Part shown: piece after piece, positions 1 through 6,740 of the stretch | How positions within the stretch are numbered: the stretch's first letter is position 1 | Layout: each line of letters starts with the position of its first letter | DNA from: Thermoplasmata archaeon | GTDB lineage: Archaea; Thermoplasmatota; E2; UBA202; JdFR-43 | Assembly: GCA_021157745.1 (NCBI GenBank) | Contig: JAGGWA010000148.1 | Span: 1-10,158 of the forward strand | Reading direction: 5' to 3' | DNA: 10,158 nucleotides | Notes under the pieces: generated by a model | Told to the model about the DNA's origin: nothing | The model's database searches: none | The model's input: the letters and a program-made list of their open reading frames with translations, nothing else | Made by a program: the position numbers and the translations under genes

Positions 1-21
1 TCCCCATCCCATGCCGAACAT
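1..21 (-). CDS. Start of a second small Gly-rich protein gene, cut by the window edge
   Basis: The reverse strand reads ATG at 21-19 and continues open to base 1 as M-F-G-M-G-W-G. The composition (Gly, Met, Trp, Phe) resembles the N-terminus of the gene just upstream (MPWGFGFG...), so it is probably a paralogous or co-transcribed small glycine-rich protein. It is preceded by GGTGGTGA at 30-23, a strong archaeal Shine-Dalgarno match, which includes the TGA stop of the upstream gene. A second ATG at 12-10 is also possible and would give about 10 bases of spacing. Only seven codons are visible, so function and length cannot be judged. The call rests on the ribosome binding site and on composition. 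Confidence 0.45.
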
Positions 22-30
22 TTCACCACC
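21..30 (-). promoter_or_regulatory. Shine-Dalgarno site overlapping a stop codon
   Basis: The reverse strand reads GGTGGTGAA directly before the ATG at 21. GGTG and GGTGA both match the 3' end of archaeal 16S rRNA. The last three bases of GGTGGTGA are the TGA stop of the gene at 23-238, so termination of one gene and initiation of the next share the same bases, which suggests translational coupling. Confidence 0.5.
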
Positions 31-238
31 AAGGATAGTATGGACGGCCATACCACGAATAGTATGCTGGATGATATGGATAGCCGTAATATGCGTTATA
101 AGGTGTATAGTATGGCGTATAGTACGGCATGAACCATCTCCAGCCTCTTGGCAATCCTGTCCACGGGCAGTAGCCCAAAGTGGCGCCAAATCCTCTTCCT
201 CTTCCCCAACCTCTTCCGAAACCAAATCCCCAAGGCAT
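23..238 (-). CDS. Small Gly/Arg/Trp- and Tyr/Pro-rich protein (DUF5320-like)
   Basis: This encodes a 71-residue protein with two compositional halves. Residues 1-21 are glycine/arginine/aromatic (MPWGFGFGRGWGRGRGFG). Then comes a short C-P-W-T-G-L-P-R-G-W motif, and residues 37-71 are almost entirely Tyr, Pro and small residues, with an imperfect P-Y-Y-T repeat. Similar tiny proteins with a glycine-rich head and a CP-x-TG-x-PR motif occur in archaea and anaerobic bacteria and are often annotated DUF5320 or hypothetical. Their function is unknown, and the family link here is by appearance only. I chose the ATG at 238 over an in-frame GTG at 247 because GGTGAT at 248-243 sits four bases before that ATG and would overlap the GTG. 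A TATA-like box lies at 278-271. No signal peptide or membrane segment is seen. It is followed without a gap by another small gene of similar type. Confidence 0.6.
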   Translation of the reverse strand: MPWGFGFGRGWGRGRGFGATLGYCPWTGLPRGWRWFMPYYTPYYTPYNAYYGYPYHPAYYSWYGRPYYPWW

Positions 239-242
239 GTTT

Positions 243-248
243 ATCACC
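243..248 (-). promoter_or_regulatory. Shine-Dalgarno site deciding the start at 238
   Basis: The reverse strand reads GGTGAT followed by AAAC and then ATG. This matches the archaeal anti-Shine-Dalgarno sequence at ordinary spacing and supports the ATG at 238 as the start rather than the GTG at 247, which lies inside the site. Confidence 0.55.
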
Positions 249-265
249 TATTTGCATATATATTC

Positions 266-286
266 AGAAATATATAAATGTTTCTA
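266..286 (-). promoter_or_regulatory. Putative archaeal promoter (BRE/TATA) for the small-protein genes
   Basis: On the reverse strand a purine-rich GAAAC (possible BRE) is followed by ATTTATATATTT, with a TATA core at about 278-271. Transcription would start about 25 bases downstream, near base 249, just ahead of the Shine-Dalgarno site of the gene starting at 238. The region is AT-rich on both strands, and TATATAAA can also be read on the plus strand, so the direction is inferred from the gene downstream. Confidence 0.45.
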
Positions 287-296
287 TGATATATAA

Positions 297-443
297 CGGG
301 GCTATCAAGAATTTGAAAATTTAAAACAAGTAGATACAAGATATAGATGGGCATCACAAAGCATGAAACATTTGGAGAAAGAAATGCAACAGAAGAGACT
401 ACTTGACATAATTTCACCCCAATACTACAAACAAAAAATTTAA
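297..443 (+). pseudogene. Possible 3' remnant of a decayed gene
   Basis: The plus strand between the small-protein genes and the large protease gene is open from 297 (just after an in-frame TAA at 294) to a TAA at 441-443. It reads as a plausible charged, helical C-terminus, including D-T-R-Y-R-W-A-S-Q-S-M-K-H-L-E-K-E-M and ending in Y-Y-K-Q-K-I. Codon choice (AGA for Arg, GAA for Glu, purine-rich first positions) looks coding. The first in-frame ATG is at 363, would leave only 26 residues, and has no Shine-Dalgarno site or well-placed promoter. I do not recognise the family. It may be the tail of a gene interrupted by rearrangement, or simply a chance open frame in AT-rich DNA. Confidence 0.3.
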
Positions 444-455
444 TTATAATTTTAT
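433..455 (+). promoter_or_regulatory. Putative TATA promoter of the large protease gene, leaderless start
   Basis: The stretch AAAAAATTTAATTATAATTT has a TATA-like core at about 441-450, roughly 24 bases before the ATG at 468. An archaeal transcript would therefore begin at or within a few bases of the start codon. No GGTG-type site is present between the box and the ATG (ATAAAGTAAGTATG), which agrees with leaderless initiation. Confidence 0.45.
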
Positions 456-467
456 TATAAAGTAAGT

Positions 468-3400
468 ATGAAACCCCAAATTAAAAAAATATTTGGTGAA
501 ATTGGGGCTTTATTCATAATCCTCATTTTTGTGGGAGACAAAATTGGCATCGGAATGTATAGTGAAAATGTAAAAAATTTAGAGGAAGAAAGTATATTTC
601 TCTCTTATTCATTTAATAAAATTGAAATTAAAAAAATAACATTGTACAATGAAACGTTTTATAGGATCCAACTTGATAATTTGCCTCTCTTAAATGAGCC
701 ACAGAAACCTCGCTTACCTTTTAAGCCGGTAAAAATTCTCCTTCCTCCGGGTCATCGTGTTACCTCAATAAAAATTCTTCTTGGAGAGAGAAAGGAAATA
801 GGAACAGTTAGTTATGTTGAACCTGCGTTAAAACCTATTCCCTATCTTGATGGAATAAAAAAAGATAATGGTTCACCCATTGTAAGTAAGGCACTGTTGC
901 TTAATTTTACAGTTTATGGTTCGCTAGAAACTTTTCCTGGTAATTTCTATTCTGTTATGGGTGTCCAAAAATTTAGAGGATATTCAATACTTCTTCTCAA
1001 CCTTTATCCTATTCAATATATTCCAAAAACTGGAGAGCTTTATTATTATCCAGAAATGAAAATTGAAGTGCACACCAGAGAAGGAGAAATATTGAAAAAT
1101 TTCAGAGGATTCTCCGAAGACATGGAAAGGATACTGAAGATAGTTGATAACCCAGAAATGGTTAACGCATATTTTACCTCTTCAATTCCATCGGTAGACA
1201 AGACAACTTATAAATATGTTATTATAACAACATCTTCTCTTAAACCCGCTTTCCAAAAACTGGCGAATTGGAAAGAAACTAGAGGAAAATACACTCCCTA
1301 TCAAAATCTTACCACAAAAATTGTTCTTGTTGAAGATATTATAAATAATGCTACTTTCTGGTATGATGGAGAATGGGGGGATGGCGTAAGCGAAAGCATT
1401 TTTAACGATACAGCGTGTAAAATAAGGAATTTTATAAAAATGGCTTATAATGAATGGGGAACAGAATATGTATTGCTTGGAGGCGATGCTGATGGTCCTG
1501 AAGATTCTCCAAAAGCAATAATCCCTCATCGAGGGATGTATGTATATGCTGGTAGCTATACTGATTATGATATTCCATCTGATATGTATTTTGGCTGCTT
1601 AGATGGAAATTGGAATGATGATGGCGATGATAAATGGGGAGAACCCGGAGAAGCAGATTTATTTGCAGAGGTATATATTGGAAGGGCGCCTGTTGACTCA
1701 TTAATACAAGCTTGGAATTTTGTTAATAAAACCATAGCATATGAAAATGCAACAGCCCATGATGAAGATTATTTAAAGAAAGCTTTAATGATTGGGCCCG
1801 CATCAGATGAAAAAACGGAGGAAGGAAATTCTAAAGACAAAGTAACAGAAATAATACCTCAGTATACTACTACGAAAGTCTACCATAGAGATGGTACATA
1901 TAGTAAAAGCACAATAATTCAAGAAATGGAAAATGGGACACATATAGTAAATTATAATGGGCATTCCAGCTCATATTGTTTTGCAAGCAGTATTTGTATA
2001 AATGATGTAGATTCTCTTACTAACAATAAATATTTTTTAGTGTATAGCTGTGGTTGTTACTCGGCAGATTTTGATAATAGAAGCACTTCACCAGGAAATT
2101 ATGATGATAATGATGCGGTAGGTGAACATTTTGTGACAGCATCGGGAGGCGCTTTTGCCTACATTGGGAATTCAAGATATGGATGGTATGTTCCGGGTTC
2201 GACAGAGGGACCCGGAGCCAAATACGATAGATCTTTTTTCCTTGCATTAATGAACAACGCCACTAATGTTGGCAAAGCTTTGCAGCTTTCCAAAGAAAAT
2301 TTACTGGTTTTAGATGGATATATGGATAGATGGACATATTACGATTTAAATTTATTGGGGGATCCCGAAACCCAGATAAAAATAAATCTTTCGGCGCCAA
2401 CCGCCCATTTTTCAACAGTTAAAAGTTATCGCCTAATGCCTCCAATATATAGTGGAACAATAGCCATTAATGGCATAGCCTGTAGAGGAGCTGAGACTGG
2501 TGCAACATTTTCTCATTATGTAATTGAATATGGGGCTGGTTTACATCCGTCTGCATGGTCAGTTGCGGGGATAACACTTGTTAATGGAGGAAATTCTGAA
2601 GTTATAAATGGGGTTCTAGCCTATTGGGATACAACACAAGTATCGGATGGTTATTACACACTCCGCCTTACTGTATATGATGATAATGGAAAAATCGGCA
2701 GGGACTGGTTTGTTGTTATAATTTCTAATGCTTTTACTGTTCACAACATTAACAAAGATACATATTATAACTCTATTCAAGCTGCCATAGATGACGCAAA
2801 TAACGGAGATACAATTTTTGTTGGAGCAAGAACATATTATGAAGTCCTTATGATAACTCATTCCATCAATTTAGTTGGTGAAAGTAGTGAAAATACAATT
2901 CTTGATGCCACGCCATGTGGTGGAATAGGAGCAATTACGATATCTTGCACAAGCATGGTAAATGTTTCTGGATTCAGAATAGAAAAAAATCATGGAATAG
3001 GCATCTGTGCCATTGATTCAAATCATATATGCATTTTTAACAATACAATTTGGAATCAAGATGATAGTGCTATTGAAATTGCATCTTCCAGTTATTGCAA
3101 AATTTACAATAACAGATTATATGATTCTGAAAAAGGAATATGGATAGTTTATAGACTAAATGGAATAGGACCGAGTAATTACAATATAATATCAAACAAT
3201 TTTATAATGGGTTGTCAAATCGCAGGAATATGGATTTGGTCATCTCATTATAATACGGTCACTGATTGCACCATTATAGGTTCTTCAGGGTATTCCAATA
3301 GCTATGGCATTTCTCTTATTTTTGATAGCAGCAATAACAGCATATATCATAATAACTTTATTAATAATGTACGCAATGCACATGACGAAGGAAATAACAA

Positions 3401-6400
3401 TAAGTGGGATAATGGCTATCCCTCTGGAGGAAATTACTGGAGTGATTTTGATGAGCCAAGCGAGGGAGCATATGATAATAATAGCGATGGAATAGTGGAT
3501 GAACAATATAATATTCCTGGAGGAAGTAGCAAAGATAGATATCCTCTTGCAAATCCTGTTAACTTTACAATTCCAACAATTGTATATGTGGATGATGATT
3601 TCGATGCATCTACACCAGGCTGGGAATATGACCATTTTAAAGAGATATCTCATGGAGTAGGGATGGTGAAGGATGGTGGAACTGTATATGTTTTTAACGG
3701 CACATATAATGGTTTTTCAATATGGAGAGGAAAAATAAATTTGATAGGAGAAGATAAAAATTCTACCATAATAGACGGATGTGGAGAAGAGGAAACAATA
3801 AGTATAGAGGGGGATAAGATATGTATAAGTAATTTTACAATTAGCAATGCCACTTGGGGTATAGAGATTAGTAGAGAGAAAAAAGATATTGTAATAAAAG
3901 ATAACATTATAATGCATAATTATGGAGGGATATATTTCTGGGAATCATCTTTTAACATTACAATCATGAATAACATAATAATCAACAACACTTATGGAAT
4001 ACATGCATATTCTTCTTCCAATAATCATATAGTAGGGAATAAAATTTTGAATAACAGCGATTATGGCATCGAGCTCAACGATTGCAATAACAATTCAATT
4101 TACAATTGCAATATAAGCAATAATAATGGTTATGGCATCTATCTTCACTCTTCCAATAACAATTCAATTTACAATTGCAATATAATGGAGAACAATAAGC
4201 ACGGCCTCCTCCTCTATACATCTTCAAACAATTCAGTTTATGATTGCAATACAATAAATAACAACTGGAGCGGCATCTATCTTTATTCCTCTAATAGCAA
4301 TTCAATTTGTAATTGCAACGCATCATCCAACAATCATCACGGTATCCTCCTCTATACATCTTCTGATAATTCAGTTTATAATTGCAAACTATCCTCGAAT
4401 AATTATGAGGGTATATACTTTTATTTCTCAAATAATAACAAAATTTTCAATTGCATTATATCTGAGAATAAAATGTATGGAATTTATAGCAATTCAAATT
4501 CTAACCACATATATCACAATAATTTCATTAATAATAAATATGTAAATGCATATGATGAAGGCAGCAATACATGGGATAATGGCTATCCCTCTGGAGGAAA
4601 TTACTGGGATGACTATACGGGAAATGACGGCAATGGCGATGGGATAGGAGATACACCCTACTCTATACCTGGTGGAAATACTGATAGATATCCTTTAATG
4701 GAACCTTGGAATATACCTCCTTTTGCATACTTTACATATTCAATTGATAACAGGACAGTGTATTTTGATGCATCATCATCGAACGATATAGATGGAAACA
4801 TCGTTTCATATGAGTGGAGTTTTGGTGATGGGACAACTGGAACAGGAATGACGATAAGCCACACCTATACTAAAAGTGGGACATATATTGTAAAATTAAC
4901 CGTGACAGATAATAAAGGAAAAAAGAATGATACCTCTAAAAATATTATAATATTAAATACTCCCCCAGTTGCAGACTTCATTTACTCTCCATCAAATCCA
5001 ACCCCTGCCGATGTTATTCAATTCATTGATAAAAGTTATGATAATGATGGCTACATTGTAAACTGGACATGGGATTTTGGAGATGGAAATATAAGCTATG
5101 AGCAAAATCCCTCTCATAAATATGAACATGAAGGAACATATAATGTTACTCTCATTGTAAAAGATAATAATGGGGCAATAAATTCAACATACAAGCACAT
5201 AAATGTTGAGAATGCTCCTCCAATTGCAGATTTTTCGTACTCACCATGCGATTTATATGAAATTCAATTTATTGATAAAAGTTATGATAATGATGGCTCC
5301 CTCGTTAACTGGACATGGGATTTTGGAGATGGAAATATAAGCTATGAGCAAAATCCAAAGCACAAATATGCAGAGCAAGGAATATATGCTGTAACATTAA
5401 CAGTGAAAGATGATGATGGTGCTATTGCAAGCACAACAAAAACAATAGGTGTATGGATATACAGAAAACCAATAAATCTATGGGTCTCTTCCGGAAAAAC
5501 ACCATCATATTATCAGGTATTACTCAACATAAGCTACAATGCCTCCATGAATCCTGATTTCAGTGATTTACGATTCATAAGATATGCCGATAACACAACA
5601 GAATTAGATTACTGGATTGAGCGTAAGGTAGATAGAAATTGGTGCAGAGTATGGGTAGAAATTGCGGATGAAATTACTGCTACTAACAAAACACTTGCAT
5701 GGATGTATTATGGAAATGAATATGCTGCATCAGCTTCAAATGGCTCTGCAACATTCTTATTCTTCGATGACTTCGATGATGGAATATGGAGAGATAAATG
5801 GAGCATAGATAAGAATACAGATGGCATTGGTTTAGTTTATCAGCTAAATGGCAAGCTATTTTTGAGAACAAAAGAGATAGGCAGGACTATAAGCATAATA
5901 TCAAAAAATTCATTTGATGTTGCATTTTATGAAAGAAATGGAACAGTGCTGGAATATGATGTATGGACAAGATATAATCCACCGTATCCAAAAGGAAAAG
6001 ATGGAAAATTGAGTAGTTACATCATAAATAAAAATAAATGGATCATGGCATCATATTCATCATGGAACGGAAATGTAAAACTCGAAAGCAACAATGACTA
6101 TACAATGCTGGGAAGGACAAGCAGAAGGACAAGCAATATACATGCATTTGTTTCACTAAAGTGCAACATGAGTAATGCATGGATGCGTTGGAAGGAAATA
6201 GATGACCCAGCATGGATAGAAGATGATTTCAACGGCTCGATAGCAGTGGATATGAGCAATATTACAAGCATGAAAGTGAAGCTTGAATTGCATTGTGGCG
6301 GTAAGCAGGAAGGAAAATGGAGCCAGATTGCATTTGATAATGTGAGGGTGAGAAAATATTATTATGAGGAGCCAAGCTATTACATTGGAGATGCGCAGCA

Positions 6401-6596
6401 TAAATCCATTTCGATACAGGCAGGAGACGATGCTAATGCAAATAAGCGTGTGAATGTCCTTGATTTGATTGCCCTGGCCATGCATTTCGGAAAACACGAG
6501 GGAGAGGATGGCTATGAAGCGAGTGCTGACTTAAACAGAGATGGTATAATAGATGTACTCGATTTGATTATACTGGCTATGAGGGAGGCGGCATAG
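468..6596 (+). CDS. Secreted C25 (gingipain-like) peptidase with beta-helix, PKD, DUF2341 and dockerin modules
   Basis: This is a 2042-residue exported multidomain protein, inferred to be an extracellular cysteine protease. A positively charged start and hydrophobic segment at about 11-27 form a Sec-type signal. Residues about 40-245 resemble the C25 propeptide (ILLPPGHRV). About 248-640 is the Peptidase_C25 domain: VNYNGH gives the likely catalytic His499, YSCGCYSADF gives the likely nucleophile Cys530 (Cys528 is adjacent), then IGNSRYGW at 566-573 and a closing LNLLGDPE. Next come an Ig-like sandwich (642-753), a right-handed beta-helix ending in a NosD-type YPSGGNYW motif (755-1030), a second such helix (1036-1410), three PKD domains with W-x-FGDG (1415-1497, 1498-1582, 1583-1661), DUF2341 (1663-1760), a LamG/ConA-like region starting FFDDFDDG (1765-1975), and a dockerin (1986-2042). 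No C-terminal membrane anchor is seen, so retention may depend on the dockerin. Many N-x-S/T sequons suggest glycosylation. Substrate specificity cannot be read from the sequence. Confidence 0.88.
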   Translation: MKPQIKKIFGEIGALFIILIFVGDKIGIGMYSENVKNLEEESIFLSYSFNKIEIKKITLYNETFYRIQLDNLPLLNEPQKPRLPFKPVKILLPPGHRVTSIKILLGERKEIGTVSYVEPALKPIPYLDGIKKDNGSPIVSKALLLNFTVYGSLETFPGNFYSVMGVQKFRGYSILLLNLYPIQYIPKTGELYYYPEMKIEVHTREGEILKNFRGFSEDMERILKIVDNPEMVNAYFTSSIPSVDKTTYKYVIITTSSLKPAFQKLANWKETRGKYTPYQNLTTKIVLVEDIINNATFWYDGEWGDGVSESIFNDTACKIRNFIKMAYNEWGTEYVLLGGDADGPEDSPKAIIPHRGMYVYAGSYTDYDIPSDMYFGCLDGNWNDDGDDKWGEPGEADLFAEVYIGRAPVDSLIQAWNFVNKTIAYENATAHDEDYLKKALMIGPASDEKTEEGNSKDKVTEIIPQYTTTKVYHRDGTYSKSTIIQEMENGTHIVNYNGHSSSYCFASSICINDVDSLTNNKYFLVYSCGCYSADFDNRSTSPGNYDDNDAVGEHFVTASGGAFAYIGNSRYGWYVPGSTEGPGAKYDRSFFLALMNNATNVGKALQLSKENLLVLDGYMDRWTYYDLNLLGDPETQIKINLSAPTAHFSTVKSYRLMPPIYSGTIAINGIACRGAETGATFSHYVIEYGAGLHPSAWSVAGITLVNGGNSEVINGVLAYWDTTQVSDGYYTLRLTVYDDNGKIGRDWFVVIISNAFTVHNINKDTYYNSIQAAIDDANNGDTIFVGARTYYEVLMITHSINLVGESSENTILDATPCGGIGAITISCTSMVNVSGFRIEKNHGIGICAIDSNHICIFNNTIWNQDDSAIEIASSSYCKIYNNRLYDSEKGIWIVYRLNGIGPSNYNIISNNFIMGCQIAGIWIWSSHYNTVTDCTIIGSSGYSNSYGISLIFDSSNNSIYHNNFINNVRNAHDEGNNNKWDNGYPSGGNYWSDFDEPSEGAYDNNSDGIVDEQYNIPGGSSKDRYPLANPVNFTIPTIVYVDDDFDASTPGWEYDHFKEISHGVGMVKDGGTVYVFNGTYNGFSIWRGKINLIGEDKNSTIIDGCGEEETISIEGDKICISNFTISNATWGIEISREKKDIVIKDNIIMHNYGGIYFWESSFNITIMNNIIINNTYGIHAYSSSNNHIVGNKILNNSDYGIELNDCNNNSIYNCNISNNNGYGIYLHSSNNNSIYNCNIMENNKHGLLLYTSSNNSVYDCNTINNNWSGIYLYSSNSNSICNCNASSNNHHGILLYTSSDNSVYNCKLSSNNYEGIYFYFSNNNKIFNCIISENKMYGIYSNSNSNHIYHNNFINNKYVNAYDEGSNTWDNGYPSGGNYWDDYTGNDGNGDGIGDTPYSIPGGNTDRYPLMEPWNIPPFAYFTYSIDNRTVYFDASSSNDIDGNIVSYEWSFGDGTTGTGMTISHTYTKSGTYIVKLTVTDNKGKKNDTSKNIIILNTPPVADFIYSPSNPTPADVIQFIDKSYDNDGYIVNWTWDFGDGNISYEQNPSHKYEHEGTYNVTLIVKDNNGAINSTYKHINVENAPPIADFSYSPCDLYEIQFIDKSYDNDGSLVNWTWDFGDGNISYEQNPKHKYAEQGIYAVTLTVKDDDGAIASTTKTIGVWIYRKPINLWVSSGKTPSYYQVLLNISYNASMNPDFSDLRFIRYADNTTELDYWIERKVDRNWCRVWVEIADEITATNKTLAWMYYGNEYAASASNGSATFLFFDDFDDGIWRDKWSIDKNTDGIGLVYQLNGKLFLRTKEIGRTISIISKNSFDVAFYERNGTVLEYDVWTRYNPPYPKGKDGKLSSYIINKNKWIMASYSSWNGNVKLESNNDYTMLGRTSRRTSNIHAFVSLKCNMSNAWMRWKEIDDPAWIEDDFNGSIAVDMSNITSMKVKLELHCGGKQEGKWSQIAFDNVRVRKYYYEEPSYYIGDAQHKSISIQAGDDANANKRVNVLDLIALAMHFGKHEGEDGYEASADLNRDGIIDVLDLIILAMREAA
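2730..3560 (+). other. First beta-helix module with NosD-type closing motif
   Basis: This part of the large protein encodes residues about 755-1030. It opens with the usual N-terminal cap of such modules (S-I-Q-A-A-I-D-D-A-N-N-G-D-T-I-F-V, then I-N-L-V-G-E and T-I-L-D-A), followed by rungs rich in N-x-I and G-I-x-I. It closes with Y-H-N-N-F-I-N-N, W-D-N-G-Y-P-S-G-G-N-Y-W and a D-x-D-G-I-V-D segment ending K-D-R-Y-P-L. NosD-type beta-helices fold as parallel right-handed solenoids and often bind carbohydrate or serve as surface scaffolds. No polysaccharide-lyase catalytic residues are evident, so a binding or spacer role is the safer reading. Confidence 0.75.
3573..4700 (+). other. Second beta-helix module with NosD-type closing motif
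   Basis: Residues about 1036-1410 repeat the same plan as the first module: a V-Y-V-D-D-D-F-D opening, G-G-T-V-Y-V-F-N-G-T-Y, I-N-L-I-G-E, then many rungs, then Y-H-N-N-F-I-N-N, W-D-N-G-Y-P-S-G-G-N-Y-W and D-G-I-G-D-T-P-Y-S-I-P-G-G ending D-R-Y-P-L. The closing motifs of the two modules share an identical 36-base stretch (3405-3440 and 4572-4607), so the module was probably duplicated, or homogenised by recombination, within the gene. Confidence 0.75.
4035..4480 (+). repeat. In-frame 69-base tandem repeats (beta-helix rungs with Cys ladder)
   Basis: The second beta-helix contains degenerate tandem units of 69 bases (23 residues) resembling SSNNNSIYNCNI...GIYLYS. Cys codons fall at 4107, 4176, 4245, 4314, 4383 and 4452, exactly 69 bases apart, encoding Cys1214, 1237, 1260, 1283, 1306 and 1329. 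The same position is Asn in the rungs before (1168, 1191) and after (1352). Each unit equals one turn of the solenoid, so the residues would stack as a ladder. Neighbouring copies share runs such as CAATTCAATTTACAATTGC, which points to recent expansion by unequal recombination. Confidence 0.85.
5016..5356 (+). repeat. Duplicated PKD-encoding segment
   Basis: Bases 5016-5110 and 5262-5356 are 95-base direct repeats at a spacing of 246 bases, with five mismatches by my count. They encode the core of PKD domains 2 and 3 (QFIDKSYDNDG, NWTWDFGDGNISYEQNP). The flanking parts of the two domains are much less alike, so either the core was recently gene-converted or selection holds it. PKD domain 1 (4710-4958) is clearly diverged from both. 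Confidence 0.85.
6423..6593 (+). other. C-terminal type I dockerin module
   Basis: The last 57 residues of the large protein hold two EF-hand-like calcium loops joined by about 20 residues. The first loop is D1988-A-N1990-A-N1992-K-R-V-N1996-V-L-D1999, with the usual Gly at position 6 replaced by Lys. The second is D2021-L-N2023-R-D2025-G-I-I-D2029-V-L-D2032, which is fully canonical. Each is followed by a hydrophobic helix, L-I-A-L-A-M and L-I-I-L-A-M. Dockerins bind cohesin domains, so the enzyme is probably attached to a cohesin-bearing partner. No cohesin is encoded in this window. Confidence 0.8.
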
Positions 6597-6637
6597 CTCC
6601 TTTTATTTCTTTCATATTGGATTTTGCTTATGTTTTT
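6597..6637 (+). terminator. Putative oligo-T transcription terminator after the protease gene
   Basis: Immediately after the TAG stop the plus strand reads CTCCTTTTATTTCTTTC, and a further TTTTTT follows at 6631-6636. Archaeal RNA polymerase terminates at oligo-T tracts without needing a hairpin. No strong stem-loop is apparent to me. The position just past a stop codon and ahead of an independent promoter supports the call. Confidence 0.4.
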
Positions 6638-6740
6638 TATGGTTGAAGGTTGCGCTATATAGGAATATTGCTGTTACTCAACAAAACTTCGATACACATA
6701 CAGAACCATGTTCCAACATAGTCAATCTCTCATCTTTCTC

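Noticed and set aside
11..277. Plus-strand open frame of 88 codons at the left edge
   Set aside because: It is the complement of the Gly/Tyr-rich minus-strand gene. Its Arg/Ile/Ser-rich product looks like an antisense shadow, and it has no Shine-Dalgarno site, while the minus strand has promoter, Shine-Dalgarno site and a recognisable motif.
3285..3653. Minus-strand open frame rich in Ile that looks like a membrane protein
   Set aside because: It lies wholly opposite the NosD-type motif region. Its hydrophobicity is the complement of Asn/Asp-rich codons (AAT, GAT), and it has no promoter or ribosome binding site.
4035..4480. Regularly spaced repeats that could suggest a CRISPR array
   Set aside because: The 69-base units are degenerate, contiguous and in frame, and encode beta-helix rungs of the large protein. 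There are no conserved repeats separated by unique spacers.
2730..4700. NosD copper-processing function for the beta-helix regions
   Set aside because: The closing motifs are called NosD-type because of fold similarity only. There is no nos operon context, and here they are modules of a secreted protease.
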